From Distichodus sexfasciatus (lineage: Eukaryota > Chordata > Actinopteri > Characiformes > Distichodontidae): 64,000 nucleotides of DNA. The notes under the pieces are model-generated. The model saw only the letters and a list, made by a program, of their open reading frames with translations, was not told the DNA's origin and made no database searches. The stretch is from assembly GCA_032718565.1 (NCBI GenBank), contig JAVGVS010000310.1, forward strand, positions 1 to 64,000. The letters run 5' to 3'. The position numbers were made by a program, and so were the translations under genes. Shown piece by piece: positions 11,780 through 21,929 of this stretch; position 1 is the stretch's first letter; each line of letters starts with the position of its first letter.

Positions 11780-11959
11780 GTATTCTTATTATTCTTATTC
11801 GTATTATTATTATTATTATAATCCATCTGAACTAATAACTGGAACTATAATCTTTACTAAAACCAGTGCCGTCTCCAGCTCTAGTTTCAGTTCCAGGTCC
11901 AATAAATATTACTGGATCTTAAAGTTACATTTTGTCCACCAAGAGCCTGACCCGGAGCG

Positions 11960-12397
11960 CTGCATCATGCTATGAAGCATTGCATCGCTACACCCCCCCT
12001 CCTCCCGGCTCTTTTGCTCCACTGTCGCTGTGGCCGCGGTCGTTCTAGGCGACGGGGGTTAACAGGCTAGTGATGGGCAGCGTTGCTGGGATCGGTGTCA
12101 TTTTGAAGGGGTTGCGGCCGGCGTGCTATCTATCATCCGAGTCGGTCCGGCGCCGAGCCGCGGATCGCCGAGCGGCAGATTTGATTTGACAGGGTCGCGA
12201 GGTGGCGCCTCGAGACATTAATAAACTCGCCCGGTCCTCCATCCCTCCATCCCTGTGTCCCTCCATCCCGACCTCCGGCGACGCCCCCCAGACCTCCGTC
12301 GCCCCGACGACAAAATGAAAACGCCGCTTAGCGACCGCATCCGAATCCCCTGCCCCCTCCAACTATCTTCCTCCCCCTTCCATCCCTGAATTCCTAT
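11960..12397. promoter_or_regulatory. GC-rich candidate regulatory block, partly duplicated downstream
   Basis: CpG-retaining unique sequence (for example GTCGGTCCGGCGCCGAGCCG) passes into a pyrimidine-rich stretch. The part at about 12293-12392 is similar over about 100 bases to 13500-13600: both start GACCTCCGTCGCCC and both later carry CTTCCATCCCT. No protein family is recognisable in the minus-strand open frames. Confidence 0.3.
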
Positions 12398-13070
12398 TAT
12401 CTTCCACATTGCAATTCTGGGCCACGGGGGAGTGTGTGAACAGGGAAGAGCCTGGTAAATACCTCTGACAACTGGAGCTGGAACTGGTACCTCTGCTGTT
12501 TGGTACTTGATAACTGGAAATACATAAAAACACTGGTTCCAGTTCCTCTTCCACTTATGGTATGGTTCTGGTTTCAGTGTGGAAATACCCTCTGTTATGG
12601 CTACCAAAACTGAAGATAGTGTGGAAGTGCTGGTTTTAGTTCCGGTTTCGGTTGCAATATGGAAACACTCTATTATGTTTACTTTACTGTGCTGTCTTGT
12701 CCTGCTTCGACCTTTATCAATAAATGCTGTGTGTGTGCAGGGGAATGACAAGGTTCTGAATCAGTCCCATCCTCATACAAAAGGTACCTCTTATGTTCCA
12801 TATCGGAGCTGGAACTGAAACCAGCACTTTTATACTATCTTCAGTTTCCAGTTTTGGTAGCCATAACAGAGAAAGTTCCTACACTGAAACCGGAACCCTA
12901 CTGGAAGCGAAACTGGAACCAGTGTTTTCAAGCTTTCTTCCAGCTTTGCTAGAGGTTGCATTTTCAGTTATCAAGTACCCAAACATCAGAGGTACCAACC
13001 AACCCCAGTTCCTGCTCCAGTTATCAGAAGTACTTACCATTTTTTGGTCTTTCTGAGGTGAAGATAGAAC
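12398..13070. mobile_element. Dispersed repeat family H (GGAACTGGAACC-type), copy 1
   Basis: The segment is built from words such as CTGATAACTGGAACTGG, TATGGAAACACTCT, TACCAAAACTGAAGATAG and GGAATGACAAGGTTCTGAAT. The same words recur at 14225-14480, 15106-15905 and 17425-17910. The GGAACY and GTTCCR hexamer blocks appear on both strands, as in elements with subterminal repeats. Open frames here are by-products. Confidence 0.65.
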
Positions 13071-13132
13071 CGTTTCCGAACATCGTCACTTCCCCACCCA
13101 CACACACACACTCCCCCTGTGGCTGAATTATC

Positions 13133-13387
13133 GGAAGGTTGGTGGCGTAGCGGTTAGGGTATTCACAAGTGATCGGAACATCGGCAGATCGACTCCTGTA
13201 CCAGTAAAGGTACCACTGAGGTACTCATGAGCAAGATACTGTCCCCAAGCACTGCTCCCCGGGTGCTGCCCATGTCAGCTGCCCACTGCTCCTTCACAGA
13301 TGGGTCCAAATGCAGAGGTCACATTTCGTTGTGCTACACTGTGTGCTGTGTTGTGTTCACAAGGACCAAATAGTCACATACTTTCAT
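13133..13387 (+). mobile_element. tRNA-derived SINE, family S (full-length copy)
   Basis: The head GGTGGCGTAGCGGTTAGGGT is followed by a B-box-like GATCGACTCC, then the body ACTGAGGTACTCATGAGCAA, CAAGCACTGCTCCCCGGGTG and GCTGCCCACTGCTCCTTCAC, and the tail GTGTGCTGTGTTGTGTTCAC. Four more copies occur in the window (14481-14575, 22937-23105, 30432-30685, 43312-43530), so the family is well supported. Confidence 0.85.
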
Positions 13388-13494
13388 GTACCTCTGATAA
13401 CTGGATCTGAGTCTGATAAGTACTTCTGATGATACAAATGGTGTATCGTGTAGGCTCCTGCCACTTTGGAACCTTCGAAATTTATGCAAGAAAA

Positions 13495-13605
13495 GATGGA
13501 CCTCCGTCGCCCGGCTGTCAAAACGAAAATGCACTGTAATCACTGCGTCCGAACCCCCCCATCCCCCCATCCCCACTGTTCTTCCCCTTCCATCCCTAAA
13601 TGCCT
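13495..13605. repeat. Direct duplicate of 12293-12392
   Basis: GACCTCCGTCGCCC, CGAAAATGC, TGCGTCCGAACC and CTTCCCCTTCCATCCCTAAA align in order with the block at 12293-12392. The intervening 1.1 kb is SINE and family H. The duplicates are diverged. Confidence 0.55.
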
Positions 13606-13619
13606 GGTTTCCCAGACCG

Positions 13620-14224
13620 TCCTAACACCTGCTTACGCAAACGGGCCCTGAATTTTTAAGAAGAGAGGGATCAAAGGTACGTTTCGTTGCGGCAGTTAAG
13701 GTGCTCGGTGTTCCTCTTGCTCTCCTTCCGCTCGAGAATAAAATTGCTTTGGAAAAATTGCTCCGATTTAAAGAGTTGAAATTGTATCAATTTCGCCAAT
13801 CTCACCTCCGCTGGGACCCTCTCGTTTTTACGAGCGTCTTTTTTGGGGGGTGGCCGTGTGTTTTAAAGGAATCCAGAAAAAAATATGGAAGCGACACATG
13901 AAAAGGAGGAAGGAAAGAAGACGCATATTTCATGCTAGTGCTAGTGCTTATTCATGTATTTTTCGTGGTGTGTTAATTAAAAATGGGATGAGAGAGATAT
14001 CAAACGGAGATGGAGGGAAGAGAAAGAAAAAGAGAGAGAGATTATGTCAAACACTTGGGGAGTTTCTTCTTCCAAGCAACTGCGATATGACCGAAGGGAT
14101 CATGATAACCCACTTTCAGCAGACGATGTTCCGAATGAAAGCGGCGCAGCGAAACGTCTGGAACCCGCTGCATCTTTTTTTCACCGTGCTGAGTTGAAAA
14201 TGTTCTTCTATCATATGGTTTCAG
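13620..14224. promoter_or_regulatory. Candidate regulatory block
   Basis: About 600 bases without recognisable repeats except short purine runs. CpGs are retained and AT cores such as TTAATTAAAAATGGG and GCTTATTCATGTATTT are present. Plus-strand open frames overlap in two phases and look like chance. Function is inferred from composition. Confidence 0.25.
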
Positions 14225-14480
14225 GCATCAGTAGAGTGTGTGTGTGTGGGGGGGGGGGAATGACAAGGTTCCAAATCAGTCCTTGAATCCCTGTAGTACC
14301 TCTAATAACTGTAACTGGGTCTGGTAAGTACCTCTGATGTTTGGATACTTGACAGCGATACCTGCCACATCTGCCAAAAGCCAAAGATGAAAGAGCTGGT
14401 TCTAGTTCCAGTTCCAGTTCAGGTACAGCTCCGGTTGCAAGTGGAAACCGTAGATAGTATGAAAGAGCTGGTACCTTCCC
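14225..14480. mobile_element. Dispersed repeat family H, copy 2
   Basis: GGAATGACAAGGTTCCAAAT, CTAATAACTGTAACTGGG and GTACCTCTGATGTTTGG match copy 1 in the same order. It lies directly against a SINE 3' fragment. Confidence 0.6.
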
Positions 14481-14575
14481 AGAGCACTGCCCGTGTCCCA
14501 GAGGTCACAATTCACTGTGGTGCACCGTGTGCTGTGTTGTGTTTACAATGACAAATAATCACTCACTCACAAAAA
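14481..14575 (+). mobile_element. SINE family S, 3' fragment
   Basis: AGAGCACTGCCCGTGTCCCA, AGAGGTCACAATTCACTGTG, TGCTGTGTTGTGTTTACAAT and GACAAATAATCACTCAC match the 3' half of the full-length copy at 13133. The tRNA-like head is missing. Confidence 0.75.
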
Positions 14576-14589
14576 GACAGAAGAAACCC

Positions 14590-15105
14590 ACTTTGTACCT
14601 TTCTAGTGCTTTGGTGGCATCTACCGGAAGCCGCAGGAACCGAGTTCACCCGGTTCAGTAAACGAGTGTCGCTGGCACACGCCCGCCGTCTGATAATTGA
14701 ATAATAATCTAATTTGTATTTTCAGACTGTTCTGGGGCGGGTTGTGTTTTTTTTTTTTTTACAGCAGATAAAGACAATTATCTTTGCTCATTTTTGACGT
14801 TTTAATTTTGCTGCAAACAGCATTATACGCTGGAGAAGATAGGGGTGAGCGACGATGGAAATAGCAACCCGGGTTGGGCCCTTTGAAACGGCAGCTCGTA
14901 CCGGGGGGTGGGGGAATGTAGGGTGATTGGGGAGGGGAGGGGAGGGAAGGGAGAGTCCCTCTCTATCCCACTAAATCCCTCTGGTGTTTAGCATATTGTA
15001 TGCCCACGGCTGGCAAATTAGTCACATCTGAAATAGCCTAATTAACAGATAGGAGCTTAACCTACTTATCAGAGCACGCCACTTGGATATTCCCCTCATT
15101 TTTTG
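14590..15105. promoter_or_regulatory. Candidate regulatory block
   Basis: Repeat-poor sequence with homeodomain-like cores (CTGATAATTGAATAATAATC, CCTAATTAACAGATAGG), a GATA-like ACAGATAGG and a 15-T run (about 14746-14760). A G-rich strand with GGGG runs lies at 14907-14955. No coding evidence. Confidence 0.3.
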
Positions 15106-15905
15106 GACGGAGGTTTGGTGTATACGTGTGTTACAGGGGAAGGGGGAAGGTTCCGAATCTGCTCCATCTTTACCCCAGAAACTATAAAGATAAGTAACTG
15201 GAACTGGAATTGGGTCTATCAAGCACCTGTGATGTTTTGCGTACATGGAACTACAACCTCTACCAAATCCAGAAATCTAAGAAGTTATGAAAGTACGGCT
15301 CCAGTTCCAGTACCGTTCCAGTTGCTGTGTGGAAACACTCTCTATTACGACTACTTTATGATGGTATTTTGTCTCGTGCCCAAAATCCAGAAATGCAAGA
15401 CCATATGAGAAGTGATGCTTCTAGTGCTTTAGAAAGTGCTGCTTCCAGTTCTGGTTCCGGTTCCAGTTCTGGTTCAGAGATGGTTCCAGTTGCAGTATGG
15501 AAATACTGTTACATCTACCAAAACCAGACCAGAACCAGAGCTGGAACTGGACGCAGAAGTGGAGCCAGAACTGAAAGTTGCGGTTCTGGTTCAGCGTGGA
15601 AATACTCTCTGTTAAATCTACCAAAACCAGACCGGAACCGGAACTGGAACTGGAACCGGAACCAGAACTGAAAGTTCCATGTTCAATGTGGCATGACGCT
15701 CTGTTACATCTATGAAAACCAGAAACTGTAGATTGTGCTGCTTCAAGTTTGGTTTCTGGGAACTTAAATGTGGAAACACTCTTTGCTACGGCTTCTTAAC
15801 AGCACCATGTTGTTCCATGTTGGTTCTTGTCAATCGATGCCGGGGTGTGTGTGTGTGTGTGTGTGTGTACAAGAGAGTGACCAGTTTCTGAATCGGTCCC
15901 GGTCA
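15106..15905. mobile_element. Dispersed repeat family H, copy 3 (expanded)
   Basis: This is the densest block of GGAACTGG/GGTTCCAG words, especially 15425-15680 where GGTTCCRGTTCTGGTTC runs both ways. It ends with a TG microsatellite (15846-15868) and TTCTGAATCGGTCCCGG. Open frames reading Ser-Gly-Ser or Asn-Trp-Asn-Arg strings come from the hexamer periodicity. Confidence 0.6.
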
Positions 15906-15929
15906 GGGCAGACCAGATCCAAGAAGGCT

Positions 15930-16060
15930 CCCATATTTAATTTAGCACAGCAAATACAAAACAGAATTAAAATACATTTTATCGTGTTCATTCTCAACGG
16001 TGGTTCATGATAAAAATCACAGAATTTTTCCACTTTATTGTGTTGTTTTCACATCACAGC
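15930..16060. repeat. Dispersed repeat I, copy 1
   Basis: AAAATACATTTTATCGTGTT, GGTTCATGATAAAAATCACAG and TTGTTTTCACATCAC correspond in order to 18960-19065 (AAAATACATTTCATTGTGTC, GTAGTTTATAAAACAAATC, TTGTTTTCACGG). Two diverged copies of an unknown family. Confidence 0.45.
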
Positions 16061-16084
16061 AGATGCGAGAAAGGATATTAAACG

Positions 16085-16710
16085 TTCAGGAACATTTCGG
16101 AACGTTCCGCCACCGCCTGGCTCCTAACTCATCCCCCGTTGGGCCGTTAAATGCCGCGGCCGAACCCCGAAAAACCGCACAGATGCTATCAGAGCCACCT
16201 TATGAAGCCAGAACGGGAAAGAGAGCGGCGCTAGCCGAGCGTATTAGAGAATAAAATACAATTCTGCCGCATGACACTTCAATTTAACCGGTCCCGACTG
16301 CGAGCGGCGTCGGCTCCCCGGCTCGCCCGCCCGCAGTGATGTAGCGCACGCCGAGTATCATTTAACCGATCTAACACACACACACACTGTGCTGCGCCAT
16401 GCTACACACACACTCGCAGTGTAGCTCTCAAACGCAATCTTGCTTTAATTGACTGCGTCGCCGGCAGGGTGGGGGTCTCTCCTCGCTGCCGTTTGGAGGA
16501 GGGTTTACAATCCGATAATCTCACTTATAACATTACACTGCGAAAAGTGAGACTCGGAGAAAAGGCTCAGAACGTTCCGTAACTGTCTGGCCCTAACTCG
16601 TCGTCCGCCAGGCTGAACCCGAAAACCCTGCTGATGCTATCGGAGTGTAGACGCTTCCCCTCGCCTGGCTTGGAACATTTCGGAACGTTCTGTTAATGTG
16701 TGACTTCACC
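16085..16710. promoter_or_regulatory. GC-rich candidate regulatory block containing a duplicated module
   Basis: The block contains two similar modules of about 110 bases (about 16095-16200 and 16568-16650). Both read GAACGTTCCG, then CTAACTC, then CGAA/GAACCCGAAAA, then GCTGATGCTATCGGAG-like sequence. GAACATTTCGGAACGTTC occurs exactly at both outer sides (16089-16106 and 16673-16690). Between them lies CpG-rich unique sequence with TTTAATTGACTGCG cores. It could be a duplicated regulatory element or a low-copy mobile element. Confidence 0.3.
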
Positions 16711-16741
16711 GGTGCATGTGTAGGTGCTCAGCAAGTAACAA

Positions 16742-17372
16742 AGAATACTAGGGATGCATTATGATATCGGAATCGGAATCGACCGATAATTGCCTTTTTT
16801 AAGTCATCAGCATTGGACCGATGCTTAGATTTGCCCGATTTTTCCAGCCGATATTTTAGGACGCAATTATTGTACGTCAGAAAGCTAGAGCTTGTGTCAG
16901 GCATGTCCAAAGTCTGAGGTGGGATTTTATACGGCCCACGTCTTCTGTCTTAAAGTGTATGATGTTATATTGTGCCAAAATTCTGAGCAAGCAGTGAAGC
17001 ATTTGTGAGCAAAATCTCTTGTCTCTACTAACTAAATTGCAGGAAATGGCCAGGGCTGTAGCTTAACGGCTCTCTACACACTAGGTAGTACATATGGAGT
17101 GTCACATGTGCCCTAATTGACTTAGTACACCACGTAGGATGGGAAGTGACTTTAAAAAAAAAAAAAACGTTGTGCATTCAGCTTGAAATACTCCGTCCTC
17201 GCTCCACTCTGCTGTCACTCTCGCTTGACTTGGCGGTGTGTTGGAAATGTCAGAACTATGGTGTTATTTTGGTGCCAAAAATTGTCTTCACGCGCTCAGT
17301 TCTGCCTGTGCTCACGCTTGACTCTACCTTCCTCATTTATTGGCATCAGCCCATAATTCCCCATACCACCCT
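16742..17372. mobile_element. Non-autonomous element A (GGGATGCA-type end), copy 1
   Basis: It starts TAGGGATGCATTATGATATC and contains GGCATGTCCAAAGTCTGAGG, GGGATTTTATACGGCCCACG and GAGCAAAATCTCTTGTCTCT. These words are shared with 20151-20930 and, reversed, 47610-48040. It continues after about 110 unrelated bases (17036-17150) with GAACTATGGTGTTATTTTGG and ends near ATTGGCATCAGCCCATAATT. No protein is encoded. Confidence 0.7.
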
Positions 17373-17424
17373 TTCACACACACAAAAAGCCACCAAGAGG
17401 GCTGGATTGATCGCACCGCCAACG

Positions 17425-17910
17425 ACACTTTGATCGCTACTTTGTGGTTCCTGATCCACAAAAGTAGCCGGAACCAGAACTGGAACCAGCGTTTTCTTAC
17501 TGTCTTTGTTTTCCGTTCTGCTAATCTGACGTTTAGATGTTCAAAGTTTCTTCATTTAACCGTTGTTAGTTTGTGGCGCTTCAGGAGTTAAGTATGTTAG
17601 CAGAAAGTGGCACAACTAATCAGAAGACAGGTTTGCTAGACCACGCCCACGAGTACCCTTAGGTTTGGTAACTGTTTGGGTACTCAAGAACTGGACTTCA
17701 GCCTATACCAAAACTGGAAACCGTAGATAGAATTAAAACACTAGTTCCAGTTTCTGGTCCGGTTCCTGTAGCGATTCAGGACCAGTTTCGGTTGCTACAG
17801 CTACTCTTACGGCGCCGCCCTGTCCCGCCTCAGTCCTCGTCAATCAATCGATGCTGGAGCCCAGGCAATATCCGAGGCTCCGCCCGGCCAGGAACAGGAC
17901 TGCTGAAATC
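17425..17910. mobile_element. Dispersed repeat family H, copy 4
   Basis: GAACCAGAACTGGAACCAGC, CCAAAACTGGAAACCGTAGA and CAGTTTCGGTTGCTACAGC match the other copies. It is interrupted by about 150 bases of unrelated sequence (17500-17660). Confidence 0.55.
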
Positions 17911-17939
17911 AGCAACTCCGGAGGGTCAGTGCTCATACT

Positions 17940-18185
17940 AGCTCCTCACACACACACTGACACACACACACACACCTCCGCTCCCTCTCTCTCTCTCTCC
18001 CTCTCTCTCACTCTCCCACTTCCAAGATGCCAAGGTAATCCATCTTAACTAGAGTCATTCCTCCTCCGGAGTGAAGGGTGCTATTTGTTTTCTGCCTCCA
18101 GGATGCTGCCTTTTTCCACACACACTCATCCCCCCTTCCCTTCCTCCCTTCCTCCCTCCCTCTCTCCCTCCGTCACTTTTACATA
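17940..18185. repeat. CA and CT microsatellites
   Basis: A CA stretch lies at about 17948-17975, CT at 17985-18018 and CCTT/CCCT at 18125-18175, separated by short unique sequence. Confidence 0.85.
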
Positions 18186-18606
18186 TTCCCTCTAATATTG
18201 GTTTATGGTGGTAATAATATCCCTAACAGCCCTGTAACACTTCCTCCAGCAGATCGCCCTCAAGTGACAAGGAACCACAACGTCCATGTTGGCCCACAGT
18301 TTTTTAAAAGTAACGTTGGAAGTGGAATAAGCGCGGGACATTATTTTCTGGAAGATTCTGAACAGCGCCCATAGCTTTATCTGCTCTGTTCTGACAAGGG
18401 TTTAGTGCATTCCATTTGCCATTGGTGATCGGTTTCTGAGACGTTTTTCCGGAAGTGACGATATGTGCGCCCCCACTTCTCGTGACACCCAACCAAATAT
18501 CTTGGAGCAGCACAGAGGACCCCCGAGTTCAGAATCCAAGATGGCTCCACAGTGCAAAAACTGCAGTAAATGCTGCAATTTGTTACATGTTTTAGCACTT
18601 AAGTGT
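18186..18606. other. Intergenic sequence, nothing certain
   Basis: Mixed unique sequence. Words such as GGAAGTGACGATATGTGCGC and GTGGAATAAGCGCGGGAC hint at an old repeat. No gene or clear element. Confidence 0.3.
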
Positions 18607-18881
18607 TGGTCTGAAGCCTATTCCGGGAACTACGGGTACAAGACTGGGACCAACCCTGGGTGGGCGCCAATACACCGCAAGGCACACACACTCACACAAT
18701 CACACTCTAACTCACACTTTACACCTCACCCCTTACAGAGACGCTAATTAATCTGTAGTGCATGCTTTTGGACTGTGGAAGGAAACCGGAGCACCCGAAA
18801 AAACCCGACCCGGGGCTCGAACCCAGGACCTTCTCGCTGTGAGGCGGCAGCGCTAACCACTGTGCCACCGTGCCGCCCTTA
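18607..18881 (-). mobile_element. tRNA-headed SINE, reverse strand
   Basis: Read on the minus strand the element starts GGGCGGCACGGTGGCACAGT, with A box GTGGTTAGCGCTGCCGCC and B box GGGTTCGAGCCCCGG. Then come TTTCCTTCCACAGTCCAAAA and a tail with TGGTCCCAGTCTTGTACCC. The head matches 7345-7408. It is not a tRNA gene because the sequence continues as a SINE body and the acceptor stem does not pair. Confidence 0.8.
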
Positions 18882-18939
18882 AACTACAATTCACTACCTG
18901 CAAATGTAACATCTTTAAGATAAATCAAAAAGCTGAATG

Positions 18940-19070
18940 TTTTTCTGTACAGTGGATGTAGAGTAAAATACATTTCATTGTGTCCATTTTCATTGTCAAT
19001 AATAGTAGTTTATAAAACAAATCTGAGAATTTTAACTCTAACTTTACATTGTTTTCACGGTACAATGATC
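18940..19070. repeat. Dispersed repeat I, copy 2
   Basis: Partner of 15930-16060, sharing AAAATACATTTCATTGTGTC and the TTACATTGTTTTCAC end. Confidence 0.45.
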
Positions 19071-19269
19071 GAAACTGTGTATTCATAATCGTAAAAAAAT
19101 GTAATTGATAAAAACCTGTGAATTCTAACTGAAAAACAAAATCGCCACATTTTAATATTTTGCCTCTTTAGTATCGTGTTATTTCAACTGTATCGCGACA
19201 CTCGATGTATCGTGCAACTCTTTCCGACGACCCACCATTTTCAGCTAAATAGCTGTGACGTGTGTTGAA

Positions 19270-19930
19270 GTAATAATGCAAAAACGTGTTTTCCGCCTCA
19301 CTTCATGCCGGCGTACACAAGAGCTACAAACAGAGGCAGCAACAGCAGTTCGGGCCAAAACAGAAAAAGACGGAAACGGGAGCAGACAGCTTTTAGGGGG
19401 TCGCCATATGCCCATCGACTAGCAACCAGCGTCTCGCTTTGCTAAATAAGTCGCAGCGCGTCTCGCGGCCCGACTAGCCGCCTTCCGTTTCCGTGCCGAC
19501 TGTAAATATTTTACAGATGGCGAGAACGGGGGCGAGAGTGACTGAGAAAGAAGAAGAGAAAGAACGCCCGGGAGAAAGGAGGGAGGGAATTAGCTTCCCA
19601 TCTCAGCCAGCCGCCAGTCGCTGTAAGTGCAGCAGTTTAATTGAATTAGCGCGCTTGATAATCTAGGCTGGATAAAGTGGACAGAAGGCTGCATCTCGAG
19701 CGAGACGAGCCTGTCTCTTTCGCTCCTTCTTTCTGTCTGTCTCTCTTTCTCTCTCCCTCTCTCTCTCTCCACCTCGCTGCAGTCCGGTCTGAAGGGAAAT
19801 GCCAGCGCTTGACCATATAAAATAGAGATTCATGGCCGCTGGAAGCCGGAACCGCAGCAGAGCAAATTAGATTAATCAAAGTGTCAGCAGTGCCAAAGCA
19901 AACAAATAGCGGCGGGATTTAAGTCAAATA
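19270..19930. promoter_or_regulatory. Candidate regulatory block with embedded CT microsatellite
   Basis: CpG-retaining unique sequence with AT cores (GTTTAATTGAATTAGCGCGC, AAATTAGATTAATCAAAGTG) flanks a CT run (about 19733-19770). ATTAATCA and TTAATTGAATTA are homeodomain-like. Open frames cross the microsatellite and are not gene-like. Confidence 0.3.
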
Positions 19931-20033
19931 TGATGTGTGAATATGAGGCTCGAGTTGGAAGGGGGGCTGAGGGGTGGGGGGGTGGTGGTCCCGATTTATG
20001 ACAAGGGTTCTGTGGACCTCTGCAGCCCTTTAC

Positions 20034-21087
20034 TAGGGCTGGACGATATGACTGCGAATCAATATCACGATTAATTGAACATTTTACCTCTGTTATTATT
20101 AACGAGTGATCATTTTGGTTTTGTTTTGGCCTCATACTTTACCTGCAAGTAGGGATGCACGATAATATCGGACTCATATCAGAATCGGCCGTTAATTGCT
20201 TTTTTGAAAGTATCGTCATCAGAGCCATGCTTAGATTTGCCTGATATTTTCAGCCAATATTTAATGCTGCATTTATTGCACATCGGAAAGATAGCTCTTG
20301 GGCCATGCATGTCCAAAGTCCAACATGGGATTTTATACGGCCCACGAGGGATGCACAATAATGTCGGACTCATATCGAAATTTGGCCAATCATTGCTTTT
20401 TTTAAGTCATCGACATCGGGCGGATGCTTAAATTTGCCCAATATTTTCAGCTGATATTTAACGATGCATTTATTGCACGTTGGAAAGGTAGCTCTTGTGC
20501 CAGGCATGTCCAAAGTCCAAGATGGGATTTTATACGGCACACGAGGGATGCATGATAACATCGGAATTGTATCGGACTCATCAGATAAAGTCTATTTTAA
20601 AGCATCGGCATTAGATTATAACGCATTTATTGTACGTTGGAAAGGCAGAGTCTGTGTCAGGCATGTCCAGTGTCCGATGTGGGATTTTATATGTCCCGCG
20701 CCTTCTGTCTTAAAACGTATGCCGTTATTTTGTGGCAAAATTTTGAGCATGCTGTGGATCATTCGCGAACAAAATCTCTTGTCTTTACGCTCCCTCAACT
20801 CTGCCTGCGCTGCGCTGGCGCTCGAATCATTTATCACACCTTTCTCATGTATCAGCATCGGTATTGACAGATGTAAGCATGAAAATATCCGATATCAGCA
20901 TCGGCTCATAATTTCCTTATCGTGTGTCCGCAAGGTTTGCACTGTAAATATACCCAACAAATAAAGCTGTGACACGAAAGACTTCAAAGTTCTTTAAAAA
21001 ACTACACAATTTTATAAATAATCAAAATAATCCTATATATATTAATTTCAATTAATTTCCGATGTATTGTCCAGCCGTTAGAGCCCT
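20034..21087. mobile_element. Non-autonomous element E (GGGCTGGACGATAT ends), interrupted
   Basis: The left end TAGGGCTGGACGATATGACT and the right end (reverse strand) GGGCTCTAACGGCTGGACAA form imperfect terminal inverted repeats. The element is split by the three element-A units at 20151-20930. Its right half restarts with GCAAGGTTTGCACTGTAAAT, which matches GGTTTGAACTGTAAATATAC at 44170-44190. Confidence 0.65.
20151..20930. mobile_element. Element A: two tandem partial units plus one longer unit
   Basis: Unit starts AGGGATGCAC lie at 20151, 20347 and 20544, giving spacings of 196 and 197 bases. Units 1 and 2 each stop at a GGGATTTTATACGGC(C/A)C motif. Unit 3 continues to the right end (CTCATAATTTCCTTATCGTG). 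The structure implies tandem duplication of the element's 5' third. Open frames inside are not conserved. Confidence 0.8.
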
Positions 21088-21359
21088 ATAGCCACCAGAG
21101 AGAGGCAAAAAACCCCTCCAAAACCAAACCGGGAGCTGTCCATGGTGCTGACCGAGTTTCACTTGACAAGCTTTGGTGTTCAGGCAAGTAACGATTCACC
21201 AAACTCACGGCTGTCGGTTCTCCATATTGAGTCGACTTCTTGATTTTTTCTTTTGTTGTTTTTAATTTATTAATAATAACCTTAAACTTTAACATTATTT
21301 CCCCCTTTTTCAATTCTATCCATCCTATTATAAAAATATTTATATATTTAGTCTCATTT

Positions 21360-21575
21360 TTAAAAACCCCAGTTTCTTTTAATCTCTTTCCTTTTTTTCT
21401 CGTTCACTCTCTCTTACTCTCTCTCTTTCTCCCTCTTCCTCTCTTTTTCTTTGTTCCTCCATCTCTCTTTCTCTTCCTCTATTTCTCCCTGTGTCTCTTT
21501 TTCTCTCTCCGCTCCATTCCTCTTTCTCCCCCTTTCTCTCTATCTGTATTTTTCCATCTCTTTCTCTCACTCCTA

Positions 21576-21610
<35 letters not shown>

Positions 21611-21762
21611 TTTTCCTGTTCCTCCATCTTTCTTTCTCTCCATCTATTCCTCTATCTCTATTTCTCCATCTATCCTCTTTTTTCTCTGTTTCTCAATCTT
21701 TCCCTCTCTTTTTCTCCCTCTCTCCACATTTCTCCCTCTCCCTCTATTTCTCTCTATTTTTA

Positions 21763-21808
<46 letters not shown>

Positions 21809-21825
21809 CTGCCACTGGCACGCTG
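21360..21825. repeat. CT-rich tract (about 0.46 kb)
   Basis: Almost pure pyrimidine on the plus strand with pure CT runs at about 21579-21608 and 21766-21803, linked by CTCCATCTTTCTTTCTC variants. The 225-residue frame is Ser/Leu/Phe repeats and not a protein. Confidence 0.9.
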
Positions 21826-21929
21826 GAAATGTTCAGTTAAATGGAAAAAGGCTTCAGCTGCCACCCTCCTCCTCCTCCTTTCTCCTTTCTTTTTTTGCGT
21901 TCCGAGAGCACGGATGATGATGAGGAGAA

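Noticed and set aside
15327..15671. Ser/Gly/Asn/Trp-repeat protein
   Set aside because: Direct consequence of GGAACTGG hexamer periodicity in dispersed family H.
18790..18881. Possible tRNA gene on the minus strand
   Set aside because: A and B boxes are present but the sequence is the head of a SINE with a further body, and no acceptor stem forms.
21240..21917. 225-codon plus-strand open frame
   Set aside because: Translation of a CT microsatellite. Composition is nearly all Ser, Leu and Phe and all phases are open.
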